NCBI RefSeq assembly: GCF_014217335.1
Contig: NZ_CP060092.1
Coordinates: forward strand, 4,109,501-4,173,500
DNA from: Teredinibacter purpureus
Lineage (GTDB): Bacteria > Pseudomonadota > Gammaproteobacteria > Pseudomonadales > Cellvibrionaceae
DNA length: 64,000 bases
Direction: 5' to 3'
Made by a program: the position numbers and the translations under genes. Positions 56,678-64,000 of the stretch are shown here, piece after piece. Each line of letters starts with the position of its first letter. Positions within the stretch are counted from its first letter, which is position 1. The notes beneath the pieces are model-generated. The model was not told where the DNA came from, searched no databases, and was given only the letters and a program-made list of their open reading frames with translations.

Positions 56678-57892
56678 ATGCAACCGCTAAAAAAATCCAC
56701 CAAACTCGAAGGCGTATGTTACGACATACGTGGGCCAGTTCTCGACCATGCTGTTCGGTTGGAAGAGGAAGGGCACAAGATCGTCAAGCTGAATATAGGC
56801 AACCCTGCACCTTTTGGCTTTGACGCACCCGACGAAATTATTGCCGATGTTATTCGCAATATTCGCAACGCCCAAGGCTATACCGAATCTCGTGGTTTAT
56901 TCTCTGCACGCAAAGCCGTGATGCAGGAGTGTCAGCGACTACAAATCCCTAACGTCGATATAAGCGATATTTTTCTCGGTAATGGTGTTAGCGAACTTAT
57001 CGTAATGGCCAACCAAGCACTCCTGAATGATGGCGATGAAGTACTTATACCATCACCAGACTACCCCCTATGGACCGCCGCAGTGCGCCTCGCCGGCGGC
57101 AAGGCCGTACATTATACCTGCGACGAGCAAGCCGACTGGTTTCCAGACATTAACGATATCCGCAGTAAAATCACCAAACGAACGCGGGCTATTGTCGTTA
57201 TCAACCCCAATAACCCTACTGGGGCCGTCTACAGCCGCGAATTGCTAGAACAAATTATTGCGTTAGCACGCGAGCACGACCTTGTTATTTTTGCCGATGA
57301 AATTTACAGCAAAATAATTTACGACGATGCGCAGTTTACGCCTATAGGGCGCTTGGCTCACGATGTGGTCTGTGTGTCATTTAATGGCCTCTCCAAGTCT
57401 TACAGGCTTGCAGGCTTTCGTTCTGGCTGGCTGGTATTAAGTGGCGCCAAACACCGCGCACAAGCGTTTATGAAAGGTATCGAGATGCTCGCATCTATGC
57501 GCCTTTGCGCCAATGCGCCCGCTATGTACGCGGTTCAAACAGCGCTAGGCGGCTACCAAAGTATTAACGAATTAATACTACCTGGAGGCCGCTTGCGAGA
57601 GCAACGTGATATCGCCATAGCCGAGCTGGCTAAAATTCCCGGCATAAGCTGTGTTGTGCCCAAAGGGGCTATTTACCTCTTTCCCAAAATAGACCGCGAA
57701 GTTTACGCCTATAAAGATGATCAGCAACTTATCCTCGATTTTTTAGTAAAAGAAAAAATTCTACTCGTTCAAGGGTCGGCGTTTAACTGGCCAAATGGTA
57801 GTCACTTCCGTATTGTATTTCTCCCTCAACCAGAAGACTTGAAAAAAGCAATACAACGGTTTGGCAATTTTCTTGAGTCATATAAACGATAG
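56678..57892 (+). CDS. alaA: Glutamate--pyruvate aminotransferase AlaA-like
   Basis: This 404-residue class I PLP aminotransferase synthesises alanine from pyruvate and glutamate. It matches E. coli AlaA at the start (CYDIRGPVLDHA, LNIGNPAPFGFDAPDE), with the NPNNPTGAVY PLP block and the Schiff-base lysine in SLSKSYRLAGFR-like NGLSKSYRLAGF. ATG 56678 gives the family N-terminus. A TTG at 56648 would add ten residues. Confidence 0.9.
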   Translation: MQPLKKSTKLEGVCYDIRGPVLDHAVRLEEEGHKIVKLNIGNPAPFGFDAPDEIIADVIRNIRNAQGYTESRGLFSARKAVMQECQRLQIPNVDISDIFLGNGVSELIVMANQALLNDGDEVLIPSPDYPLWTAAVRLAGGKAVHYTCDEQADWFPDINDIRSKITKRTRAIVVINPNNPTGAVYSRELLEQIIALAREHDLVIFADEIYSKIIYDDAQFTPIGRLAHDVVCVSFNGLSKSYRLAGFRSGWLVLSGAKHRAQAFMKGIEMLASMRLCANAPAMYAVQTALGGYQSINELILPGGRLREQRDIAIAELAKIPGISCVVPKGAIYLFPKIDREVYAYKDDQQLILDFLVKEKILLVQGSAFNWPNGSHFRIVFLPQPEDLKKAIQRFGNFLESYKR

Positions 57893-57900
57893 GCGGACAC

Positions 57901-58350
57901 GTGGCAGATATTCATATTGATGACTTTTGTCGGGATGCTGCCAAGACACTGTCCCTACTTTACAAAAAGTTCCCCCAAAAACTAATTGTATATGTAGAAG
58001 ATATAGCAGGACCAGATACGCCCGACGAATTCGGTTTACATAACCCCCGCTTTCTTGCGGGGTTTCATGCGTTACAATGGCTAGCCGAAACGGATTATAT
58101 TCAATACAGCCAACCCATTCGTCAAGAAGCGATAGAAGACGCAACACTCTCTCACAGAGGGTTTACCTACTTAAGTGGGCCAGACACAACGGCGTATCAA
58201 ACGTTAACCGAAAAACAGCTTGGTAGCCCTCTCCCCCATCAACTGCCAAGGCGTATCGATACGCTGCGACAAACGTTGAAATCTGGCAGCTCTGACCAAC
58301 TCTCGCAACTGATGCTACGCTTTATGAGTGAATCACGTCAGTTTTCGTAA
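57901..58350 (+). CDS. Conserved protein of unknown function downstream of alaA
   Basis: This 149-residue protein starts at GTG 57901, 8 bp after alaA, so it is probably cotranscribed. The segment KLIVYVEDIAGPDTPDEFGLHNPRF and the following helix FHALQWLAETDYIQY look like a winged-helix core (a common arrangement in proteobacterial uncharacterised proteins). No metal or catalytic motif was seen. I do not know the family name. Confidence 0.65.
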   Translation: MADIHIDDFCRDAAKTLSLLYKKFPQKLIVYVEDIAGPDTPDEFGLHNPRFLAGFHALQWLAETDYIQYSQPIRQEAIEDATLSHRGFTYLSGPDTTAYQTLTEKQLGSPLPHQLPRRIDTLRQTLKSGSSDQLSQLMLRFMSESRQFS

Positions 58351-58556
58351 AATATGCTCGCACGCACCAATTTCACACAAATCAATTACACTCTTTTTCT
58401 TGTCTAACAAGGCAAAGATATGTCACGATTTTCTACAAATATGCCGTTTAGTTGATCCTCTTTCTAGGCGCGCGCAGCAGAACACGTGAATACTGTACGC
58501 CATGCTGACTACACCCCCAGCAGCCTACTCTAAGACACCTTAAATCAGGTTAACTT

Positions 58557-60734
58557 ATGCCCGCTTTACCCGGCAACCTAATGCTTATTACCGACCTCAC
58601 ACTGATTTTGGTGGCGGCGGTATTAACAGCACTCTTCATTCAGCGACGCAAAGAACTCAACACGTACAAAATTATTCGCGCCTTCGCCCTGCTCAGCAAT
58701 GGCGTAGTGCTATTGGCATGTGGTGCAGTACTCCATTTGTTAACCGCTAATCTTATTCCATGGCTCCCTCTCTCGCGCGAGGTCGCCGCCAATCTGGGCT
58801 CTTGGTTACCGTTATGTATAGGCGTGGGTTCATTGCTGATTTTCTTAGGGCTTGAGGTATTGATAAATCGCGTTATCCCAAAATCGACACTGCGCTTTAC
58901 TCAACTCGAAAAAGCCCAACGGCAGCTTGCGTCCTCCAACGATGAATTAGCTCGAACAGTCGCAAGCCGCAATCAAGAGTTAGAAATCAATAACATTACG
59001 CTTCGTCAGGTTTTAGAAGACCAACAAATTTCGCGCACGGCGCTACTTCAAAGCGAAAAGAAGTTTCACACATTATTCGACAAAAGCCCTACCCTCTTTC
59101 TAACGCTCGACAATTTACACCGTATTGCCGATATTAATATGTATGGCGCTCACTCTCTTGGCTACGATGTAGTCTCGCTTGTAGGGCAGCCATTTTCAAA
59201 AGTGGTCTCAAACGAAGACGCCAACAAACAACAAGATTTTGTTGATTTTGGGCTTCGGCATCCCACAGGAAAAACAGAGACAGAAATTCGGTTAGTCAAA
59301 AACGACACTCATAAAATATGGGTAAAAGTAACGGCAAACATGATTTTGGAAGAAGGGAACAATCATTTACTGCTTGTCTGTCAGGATATTACAGAATCAA
59401 AAAAACTGGCCGAAAGCCTATCGTATCAAGCCAAGCACGACGACCTTACGGGCCTCTATAACCGCCGGACGCTCGAGACATTCATGAGGAATGCTCTCCT
59501 CACCGAGACCAATCCATCGAATTTAACGGCACTCATCTATATTGATGTCGACCAACTCAAAATTATAAACGACACTAGCGGGCATAATGCTGGCGATGAA
59601 TTTATTCGCGCGCTTGTTCAGCAAATCAATATCCACAACCAACAATTCGATTTTTTTGCCCGTATCGGGGGTGATGAGTTTGCGCTCGTTAAGCTAGCCT
59701 CCACAGAACAGCAAGCCATAGAGCTAGCAGAACTCGTACGTAATACCGCCGAAGACTTTTCTTTTCAGTGGCGAGACGTCACCTTCAGGCACACGGTAAG
59801 CATTGGCGTAGCACTCAATTCTCGCACGACTCATACCTTTGGCGACATTCTAGCTTACGCCGACGCAGCCTGTTATTTAGCCAAGCAGTCTGGTCGTAAT
59901 AAGGTAGTACTACACGAAGATGCCGCAGAAAAAACCCATTCAAACCGCAACGAAATGCTGTGGGTTACGCGCCTACAAACCGCCCTAATGCGAGATAGAT
60001 TTGAACTGTACTTTCAACCCATACTTTCGTTAGATACAACTCAAACAGGGTATATTCACTACGAAGTATTGCTAAGATACGTTGATGATGACGGCACCCA
60101 TATTTCTCCCGACGCATTTCTACCTGCGGCGGAACGATTCGGCCTTACCAATCAAATTGATTTATGGGTATTGACGACAACCTTAGATTTCCTTCATCGC
60201 AACCCAACCCATACACAACAGCTGTCGTGCTGCTCTATCAATTTAAGTTCTCAATCGCTTTCAAGCCATCAATCTCGCTTAGCCATTAAACAGCTCGTTA
60301 TGACGGCGGATTTTGCACCTACAAAAATTTGTTTCGAGATTACGGAGACAAGTGCCATACACAACCTTTCCGAAGTGATTGACTTTATACAAGAACTGAA
60401 AGCTTTCGGTTGTCGGTTTGCACTCGACGACTTTGGTACAGGCTTTTCATCTTTCAGTTATCTCAAAAACCTGGATGTTGATTACATTAAAATCGACGGA
60501 TCTTTTATTCGCGACATCACCAACGACAAGCTTGGGCAAGCAATGGTAAAAGCGATGAGTTTAATTAGCCAAGAGCTTGGCATTAAAACTATTGCAGAAT
60601 ACGTAGAGAATGAACAAGTGAGAAGCGAATTACAGGCAATGGCCATTCATTATGGGCAAGGTTATGGTTTAGCTAAACCTCTCCCCATCGAAAAAGCCCG
60701 AGAGTACTATGCCCTCACCCAACGTATTCGCTAA
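58557..60734 (+). CDS. PAS-GGDEF-EAL cyclic-di-GMP signalling protein
   Basis: This 725-residue protein has three N-terminal membrane segments (about 7-105), a short coiled coil (115-160), a PAS domain (165-285), GGDEF (290-450) and EAL (475-720). The diguanylate cyclase motif is intact (RIGGDEF, 369-375), but the inhibitory RxxD site before it is absent. The phosphodiesterase domain has EVL in place of EAL (503-505) and keeps DDFGTGFSS (from 624) and a conserved downstream Lys in DVDYIKIDG. It may make and degrade c-di-GMP, with PAS and membrane parts as sensor. It is monocistronic. Confidence 0.9.
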   Translation: MPALPGNLMLITDLTLILVAAVLTALFIQRRKELNTYKIIRAFALLSNGVVLLACGAVLHLLTANLIPWLPLSREVAANLGSWLPLCIGVGSLLIFLGLEVLINRVIPKSTLRFTQLEKAQRQLASSNDELARTVASRNQELEINNITLRQVLEDQQISRTALLQSEKKFHTLFDKSPTLFLTLDNLHRIADINMYGAHSLGYDVVSLVGQPFSKVVSNEDANKQQDFVDFGLRHPTGKTETEIRLVKNDTHKIWVKVTANMILEEGNNHLLLVCQDITESKKLAESLSYQAKHDDLTGLYNRRTLETFMRNALLTETNPSNLTALIYIDVDQLKIINDTSGHNAGDEFIRALVQQINIHNQQFDFFARIGGDEFALVKLASTEQQAIELAELVRNTAEDFSFQWRDVTFRHTVSIGVALNSRTTHTFGDILAYADAACYLAKQSGRNKVVLHEDAAEKTHSNRNEMLWVTRLQTALMRDRFELYFQPILSLDTTQTGYIHYEVLLRYVDDDGTHISPDAFLPAAERFGLTNQIDLWVLTTTLDFLHRNPTHTQQLSCCSINLSSQSLSSHQSRLAIKQLVMTADFAPTKICFEITETSAIHNLSEVIDFIQELKAFGCRFALDDFGTGFSSFSYLKNLDVDYIKIDGSFIRDITNDKLGQAMVKAMSLISQELGIKTIAEYVENEQVRSELQAMAIHYGQGYGLAKPLPIEKAREYYALTQRIR

Positions 60735-60781
60735 CACGCTGGGTGAGGATTAAAACTCAGCATACACGATAAACCCGTTGT

Positions 60782-62956
60782 TTAGCTCTCAGAGTCTTTC
60801 CTACGGTACACCATCATTTTCAACGATTTTTCAGGGTCACAGTCTAAAAATTCGGGCTTAGATTCTAGGCGCTCCGTAAAAACAAACTCTTCACACTCAG
60901 CATTTATCAGTTGTTTAAACTCACTCGCCGCAACTTCAGGAGCATTCAGACACGCAAGAAAAACACCGTTATCCGACACCAGAGACGCCATTTTTCGTAA
61001 CACTTTCGCATAATCTTTTTGTGCGACAAAACTACCTTTCTGAAAGCTGGGAGGATCAACAATGACGATATCATACGGGCCGTTTTTGCGTAGTTTCCCC
61101 CAAGATTTAAAAATGTTATGAGGTAAAAACGTCACCGCCCTCACATCTAAATTATTGGCGCGATGACTATCCCGGCCAATGGAGAGCGAACGGCTACTCA
61201 TATCAATATTGGTTACCGCTTTCGCGCCAGCGGCCATTGCCACCACAGAAAAAGCACAGGTATAGGCAAAAAGATTGAGCACCGTCTTTTGCTTACAATT
61301 TTTTTCTAGCCACTCCCGAACAGGTTCTATATCTAGAAAAAAACCAATATTTTGCTGTGTCGCCGAAAGCCCGAACGTCAGATTTTTTCGTTTAGCATTC
61401 CACGCTTGCGGTAATTCGCCCACCTCACTCGTGATGGGAGAGGCTTCGAGGTAACGGCACTGAACCAAGAGGCAGGTTAGCGTTGCATCTTGCGAAAAGA
61501 CTATTTTCTCTAAACACTCTAACAAGGCGCTAACAAACCCTTCTGGCGGCTGACGAAACAATGTCACGAGCAAGCACGGCCGAATATAGTCGATGACACA
61601 ATACTCTAACCCTGGCCATCGCCCTCCGCGCCCATGGAACAGCCGCTTACTGTCTCCTGTTTCTCTAACACCGGCGATATTTTTCTGGCATTCATCGATA
61701 ATTTTTTGGAGCAATACTGTAGTCTCGTTGGTCATAGTCGATGATTGCTTGTCGTTGGAAAGATTATATTGCCAGCCAAAAGGGTAAAGAACGGAATCTT
61801 GGAACCCACAAAGCACCGACACAAAACCGCTCCATTCAGCATCGAGTACAGGATCACCGGAATCCATAAGTAGCGGCCTACGTTTCAAGTTTTCTAATTT
61901 AGTTTTTGTGGCCACTACCCATGTATTCTCTTTACCAACACGCCTAAGCACTGCAGGAGACAACTGTTGATTACCTCGACCAAAAACATGCCCCTGCCCG
62001 CCGATGGCGGTTACAACAAGTCGCACGACTGTATTATTGTCATCCACAAGTTGCTCTAACTCACTCGCAGAAACATCTTCTTGCTCCGAACTGAATCCAT
62101 TGTCGGGGCAATAGCGCACGACATCCACGCCTAATAATGTCGAGGGTAATGCAAATTCTTGTTGGATAAATTGTGTAGTCGAACCCGGCCCAAAAATGAT
62201 GCGAGTAGGCTTACCTAAAAGCTCTATACGTTCTCGAATTTCCGCGGCCATGTCCATTAACACTAATTCTTCCACTTCTAAACCACCTTGTTTCACTTGC
62301 TGTACAAAATGGTTTTCGCTAGGCACTAACATTTCACCGAAATGCTGGCTGCGTACTCGCCCTTCGCGAAAAGCACACTCATCAATATCACGCACTTCTT
62401 GCTTACTCACCGTGATCAAATCAGCTAACAGCAGTTTCGCCACTATGTCGGCAGCAGGTTCCGGTGCGATAGCAAAAACACCTGAATGCATTTTTACTCC
62501 CGACGGGATACCAAGAACGGGAACCTCCATGCCTACCGCGCGGCAAATATCACGCGCAGTACCATCACCGCCCACAAAGATCAGCAAATCAATTTTTTTG
62601 TCTAACATGAAACGCGCTTGGGTCTGGGTATCGTGGGCATTTGTAATTCGCTGAAGCGCAATATCCGTAACACGATAAGAAAAACACATGCTGGCGCAAT
62701 AGGCTTCACCCATTGTGCTGGGAGCCACTAAAAACTCGAATGCTGGAATATCAGGAATACTGCTCGCTAACAAAGCCGTGAGCTGCGCCAAAAATTGCTC
62801 GGCCCGAGCCGGAGCACGCAATGCAATTTCGCCACGTCGCGCGCGATTTTGTATGGCAATGTCATCGCTACCTTTGTTGCCTGCAGGGCCACCAACACCG
62901 GCCATTGGGTTAACAATAAACCCGATAACAATTGTTTTGGTCGACGATGCGTTCAT
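60782..62956 (-). CDS. Fusion of NAD-kinase-like domain and class I methyltransferase
   Basis: This 724-residue single frame has two unrelated enzymes. Residues 1-407 are an ATP-NAD kinase/AcoX-type protein with IFVGGDGTARD (GGDGT at 129-133), VNPMAGVGGP and GIPSGVKMHSG. Residues 408-724, beginning at an internal ATG (61735), are an RlmI/RlmK-like AdoMet methyltransferase with LNLFAYTCAFSVVAMAAGA and IVDPPSFQKG. In most relatives these are separate genes. No good ribosome binding site precedes the internal ATG, so a true fusion is likely. RNA methylation and substrate phosphorylation are inferred, not known. Confidence 0.8.
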   Translation of the reverse strand: MNASSTKTIVIGFIVNPMAGVGGPAGNKGSDDIAIQNRARRGEIALRAPARAEQFLAQLTALLASSIPDIPAFEFLVAPSTMGEAYCASMCFSYRVTDIALQRITNAHDTQTQARFMLDKKIDLLIFVGGDGTARDICRAVGMEVPVLGIPSGVKMHSGVFAIAPEPAADIVAKLLLADLITVSKQEVRDIDECAFREGRVRSQHFGEMLVPSENHFVQQVKQGGLEVEELVLMDMAAEIRERIELLGKPTRIIFGPGSTTQFIQQEFALPSTLLGVDVVRYCPDNGFSSEQEDVSASELEQLVDDNNTVVRLVVTAIGGQGHVFGRGNQQLSPAVLRRVGKENTWVVATKTKLENLKRRPLLMDSGDPVLDAEWSGFVSVLCGFQDSVLYPFGWQYNLSNDKQSSTMTNETTVLLQKIIDECQKNIAGVRETGDSKRLFHGRGGRWPGLEYCVIDYIRPCLLVTLFRQPPEGFVSALLECLEKIVFSQDATLTCLLVQCRYLEASPITSEVGELPQAWNAKRKNLTFGLSATQQNIGFFLDIEPVREWLEKNCKQKTVLNLFAYTCAFSVVAMAAGAKAVTNIDMSSRSLSIGRDSHRANNLDVRAVTFLPHNIFKSWGKLRKNGPYDIVIVDPPSFQKGSFVAQKDYAKVLRKMASLVSDNGVFLACLNAPEVAASEFKQLINAECEEFVFTERLESKPEFLDCDPEKSLKMMVYRRKDSES

Positions 62957-62957
62957 C

Positions 62958-64000
62958 TTATGCGGTCATCTGTATTTTAAAACCCAACGCCTCGTAAAAA
63001 TCCAACCAGTCATCGGCGGGGTCGATCACACTATAATGGCTAAATTCTCGCCTTTTAGGGTAATGCTTTCTTAATAAATCAAATTCTGTGGCGACCGTAT
63101 CTTTCACCGCGCGCAAACGAGCATCATCGTCTACTATGGGGTACGTTTTCAGTATCATTTCTCGTACTGAATCGGCGGTAAGCGGCACTGTATCGCCATA
63201 GGCTTTTGTTTTCACGTCCAGCATTCGGTCTTTTATGTCGTTCTCTGGATGTTGTAAAAAAGTCGATAGCGCTTCAAAAATCATTAACGATCCATTCGTT
63301 TTACCTTCATAGCTATAACCCGCAATATGAGGGCTCGCCAAGCACACATACTCCAATAGTGCCGTATCTAGATCTGGCTCTGGCTCCCACACATCTAACA
63401 CAACGCTAAGCTTATTTTGATTGCCTTGGCGAAAGTACTGAAGCAGGGCATCATTATCAATAACCGCTCCTCTGCCCGCATTTAGCAATAAGGCACCCGG
63501 TTTCATGTGATTAAAAAACTCGGTACTCATCATGTGCCACGAAGGATGAGGGCCATCGGTAGTTAAAGGTGTGTGGGTGCAAATTACGTCGCATTCGTAT
63601 AACGATTCCCAAGGTTGCAAATCAGGGATTTCATTCTGCGTTAAAAACGGATCGTAACAAACACAACTAAAACCAGCCTTAATAAGCGCGCGATAGAGAC
63701 GCCCCCCAACATTTCCACAGCCAATAACACCTATTTTTAGCGTTTTATCGAGTTTGTTCAAATGCGCCAACGCCGCAAAAACGTACTGCACTACACCGTA
63801 CGCGTTACAACCGGGGGCACTGCTGTAAGAAATTGACTGCTTATCAAGGTATTCCTTGTCGAGATGATCCGTACCTATGGTGCAGGTACCCACAAACTTT
63901 ACTTGGCTGCCTTGCAATAAGGTTTCATTTACTTGAGTAACAGAACGCACGAGTAGTGCATCGGCATGCTTCACATCTTCGGGGCTAATATTACGCCCTG
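62958..64000 (-). CDS. pdxB: Erythronate-4-phosphate dehydrogenase (5' end outside window)
   Basis: This NAD-dependent enzyme oxidises 4-phosphoerythronate in the DXP-dependent vitamin B6 pathway. Visible are the start of the substrate region (ADALLVRSVTQVNE), FVGTCTIGTDHLD, PGCNAYGVVQYV, dinucleotide loop GVIGCGNVGGRLY, LLNAGRGAVID and the C-terminal PdxB dimer domain. About 20 N-terminal residues, including the E. coli-like MKILVDENMP, lie past the right edge. The stop is 1 bp before the start of the NAD-kinase-like fusion. Confidence 0.93.
   Translation of the reverse strand, partial: GRNISPEDVKHADALLVRSVTQVNETLLQGSQVKFVGTCTIGTDHLDKEYLDKQSISYSSAPGCNAYGVVQYVFAALAHLNKLDKTLKIGVIGCGNVGGRLYRALIKAGFSCVCYDPFLTQNEIPDLQPWESLYECDVICTHTPLTTDGPHPSWHMMSTEFFNHMKPGALLLNAGRGAVIDNDALLQYFRQGNQNKLSVVLDVWEPEPDLDTALLEYVCLASPHIAGYSYEGKTNGSLMIFEALSTFLQHPENDIKDRMLDVKTKAYGDTVPLTADSVREMILKTYPIVDDDARLRAVKDTVATEFDLLRKHYPKRREFSHYSVIDPADDWLDFYEALGFKIQMTA

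Overview
The window looks like chromosomal DNA of a marine, polysaccharide-degrading gammaproteobacterium close to Cellvibrionaceae (Teredinibacter, Saccharophagus and similar genera). The grounds are gammaproteobacterial forms of lysS, prfB, recJ, RimM/TrmD, QueF, AlaA and RlmF, families shared with Pseudomonas (PA2817-like, DUF3135, NRDE), a VolA/Pla-1-type outer-membrane lipase and a secreted GH3 beta-glucosidase. This assignment is an inference from protein families. No rRNA gene is present. Three tRNA genes are.

Layout. 1-9 kb: 5'-complete, 3'-cut M16 peptidase lipoprotein, a VOC protein, pckA, ung, lysS and prfB, the last with the classic RF2 autoregulatory frameshift. 9-15.5 kb: VolA-like lipase, a small conserved-looking protein, recJ, a strongly structured inverted repeat followed by an unlisted 45-codon membrane peptide gene, and a NIT-like membrane protein. 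15.7-23.4 kb: minus-strand housekeeping block thrC-hom, dsbC, rplS-trmD-rimM-rpsP and ffh. 23.6-31.9 kb: YpjD-like cytochrome c assembly protein, CNNM/CorB transporter, Nudix hydrolase, DUF3135, a PII-like YqfO protein, a double-domain QueD-like protein, and a tightly packed five-gene minus operon (DedA, ATP-grasp, DoxX, DinB, NRDE). 32-41.5 kb: M28 peptidase, DUF2130 coiled-coil protein, Kef-type antiporter, rlmF, GH3 glucosidase and a RIO kinase.

41.5-47.3 kb is the loosest part: long spacers, a Rho paralogue lacking the N-terminal RNA-binding domain, hemG, a decayed IS5-family transposase, a 12-bp tandem repeat, a large unknown protein and a lone SPOUT methyltransferase. 47.6-64 kb: tRNA-Ser, a coiled-coil gene split at an A8 tract, a membrane class III cyclase, queF, a YadG/YadH-type ABC exporter, tRNA-Glu/tRNA-Gly, msrB, alaA, a PAS-GGDEF-EAL protein, an NAD-kinase-like/methyltransferase fusion, and pdxB cut by the window end.

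The best candidates for something new are the truncated Rho paralogue, the A8-split coiled-coil gene, the NAD-kinase-like/methyltransferase fusion, the hairpin element plus micropeptide upstream of recJ, and the DedA/ATP-grasp operon. I saw no CRISPR array, prophage or recognised defence island. Terminators, operators and start-site choices were read by eye.
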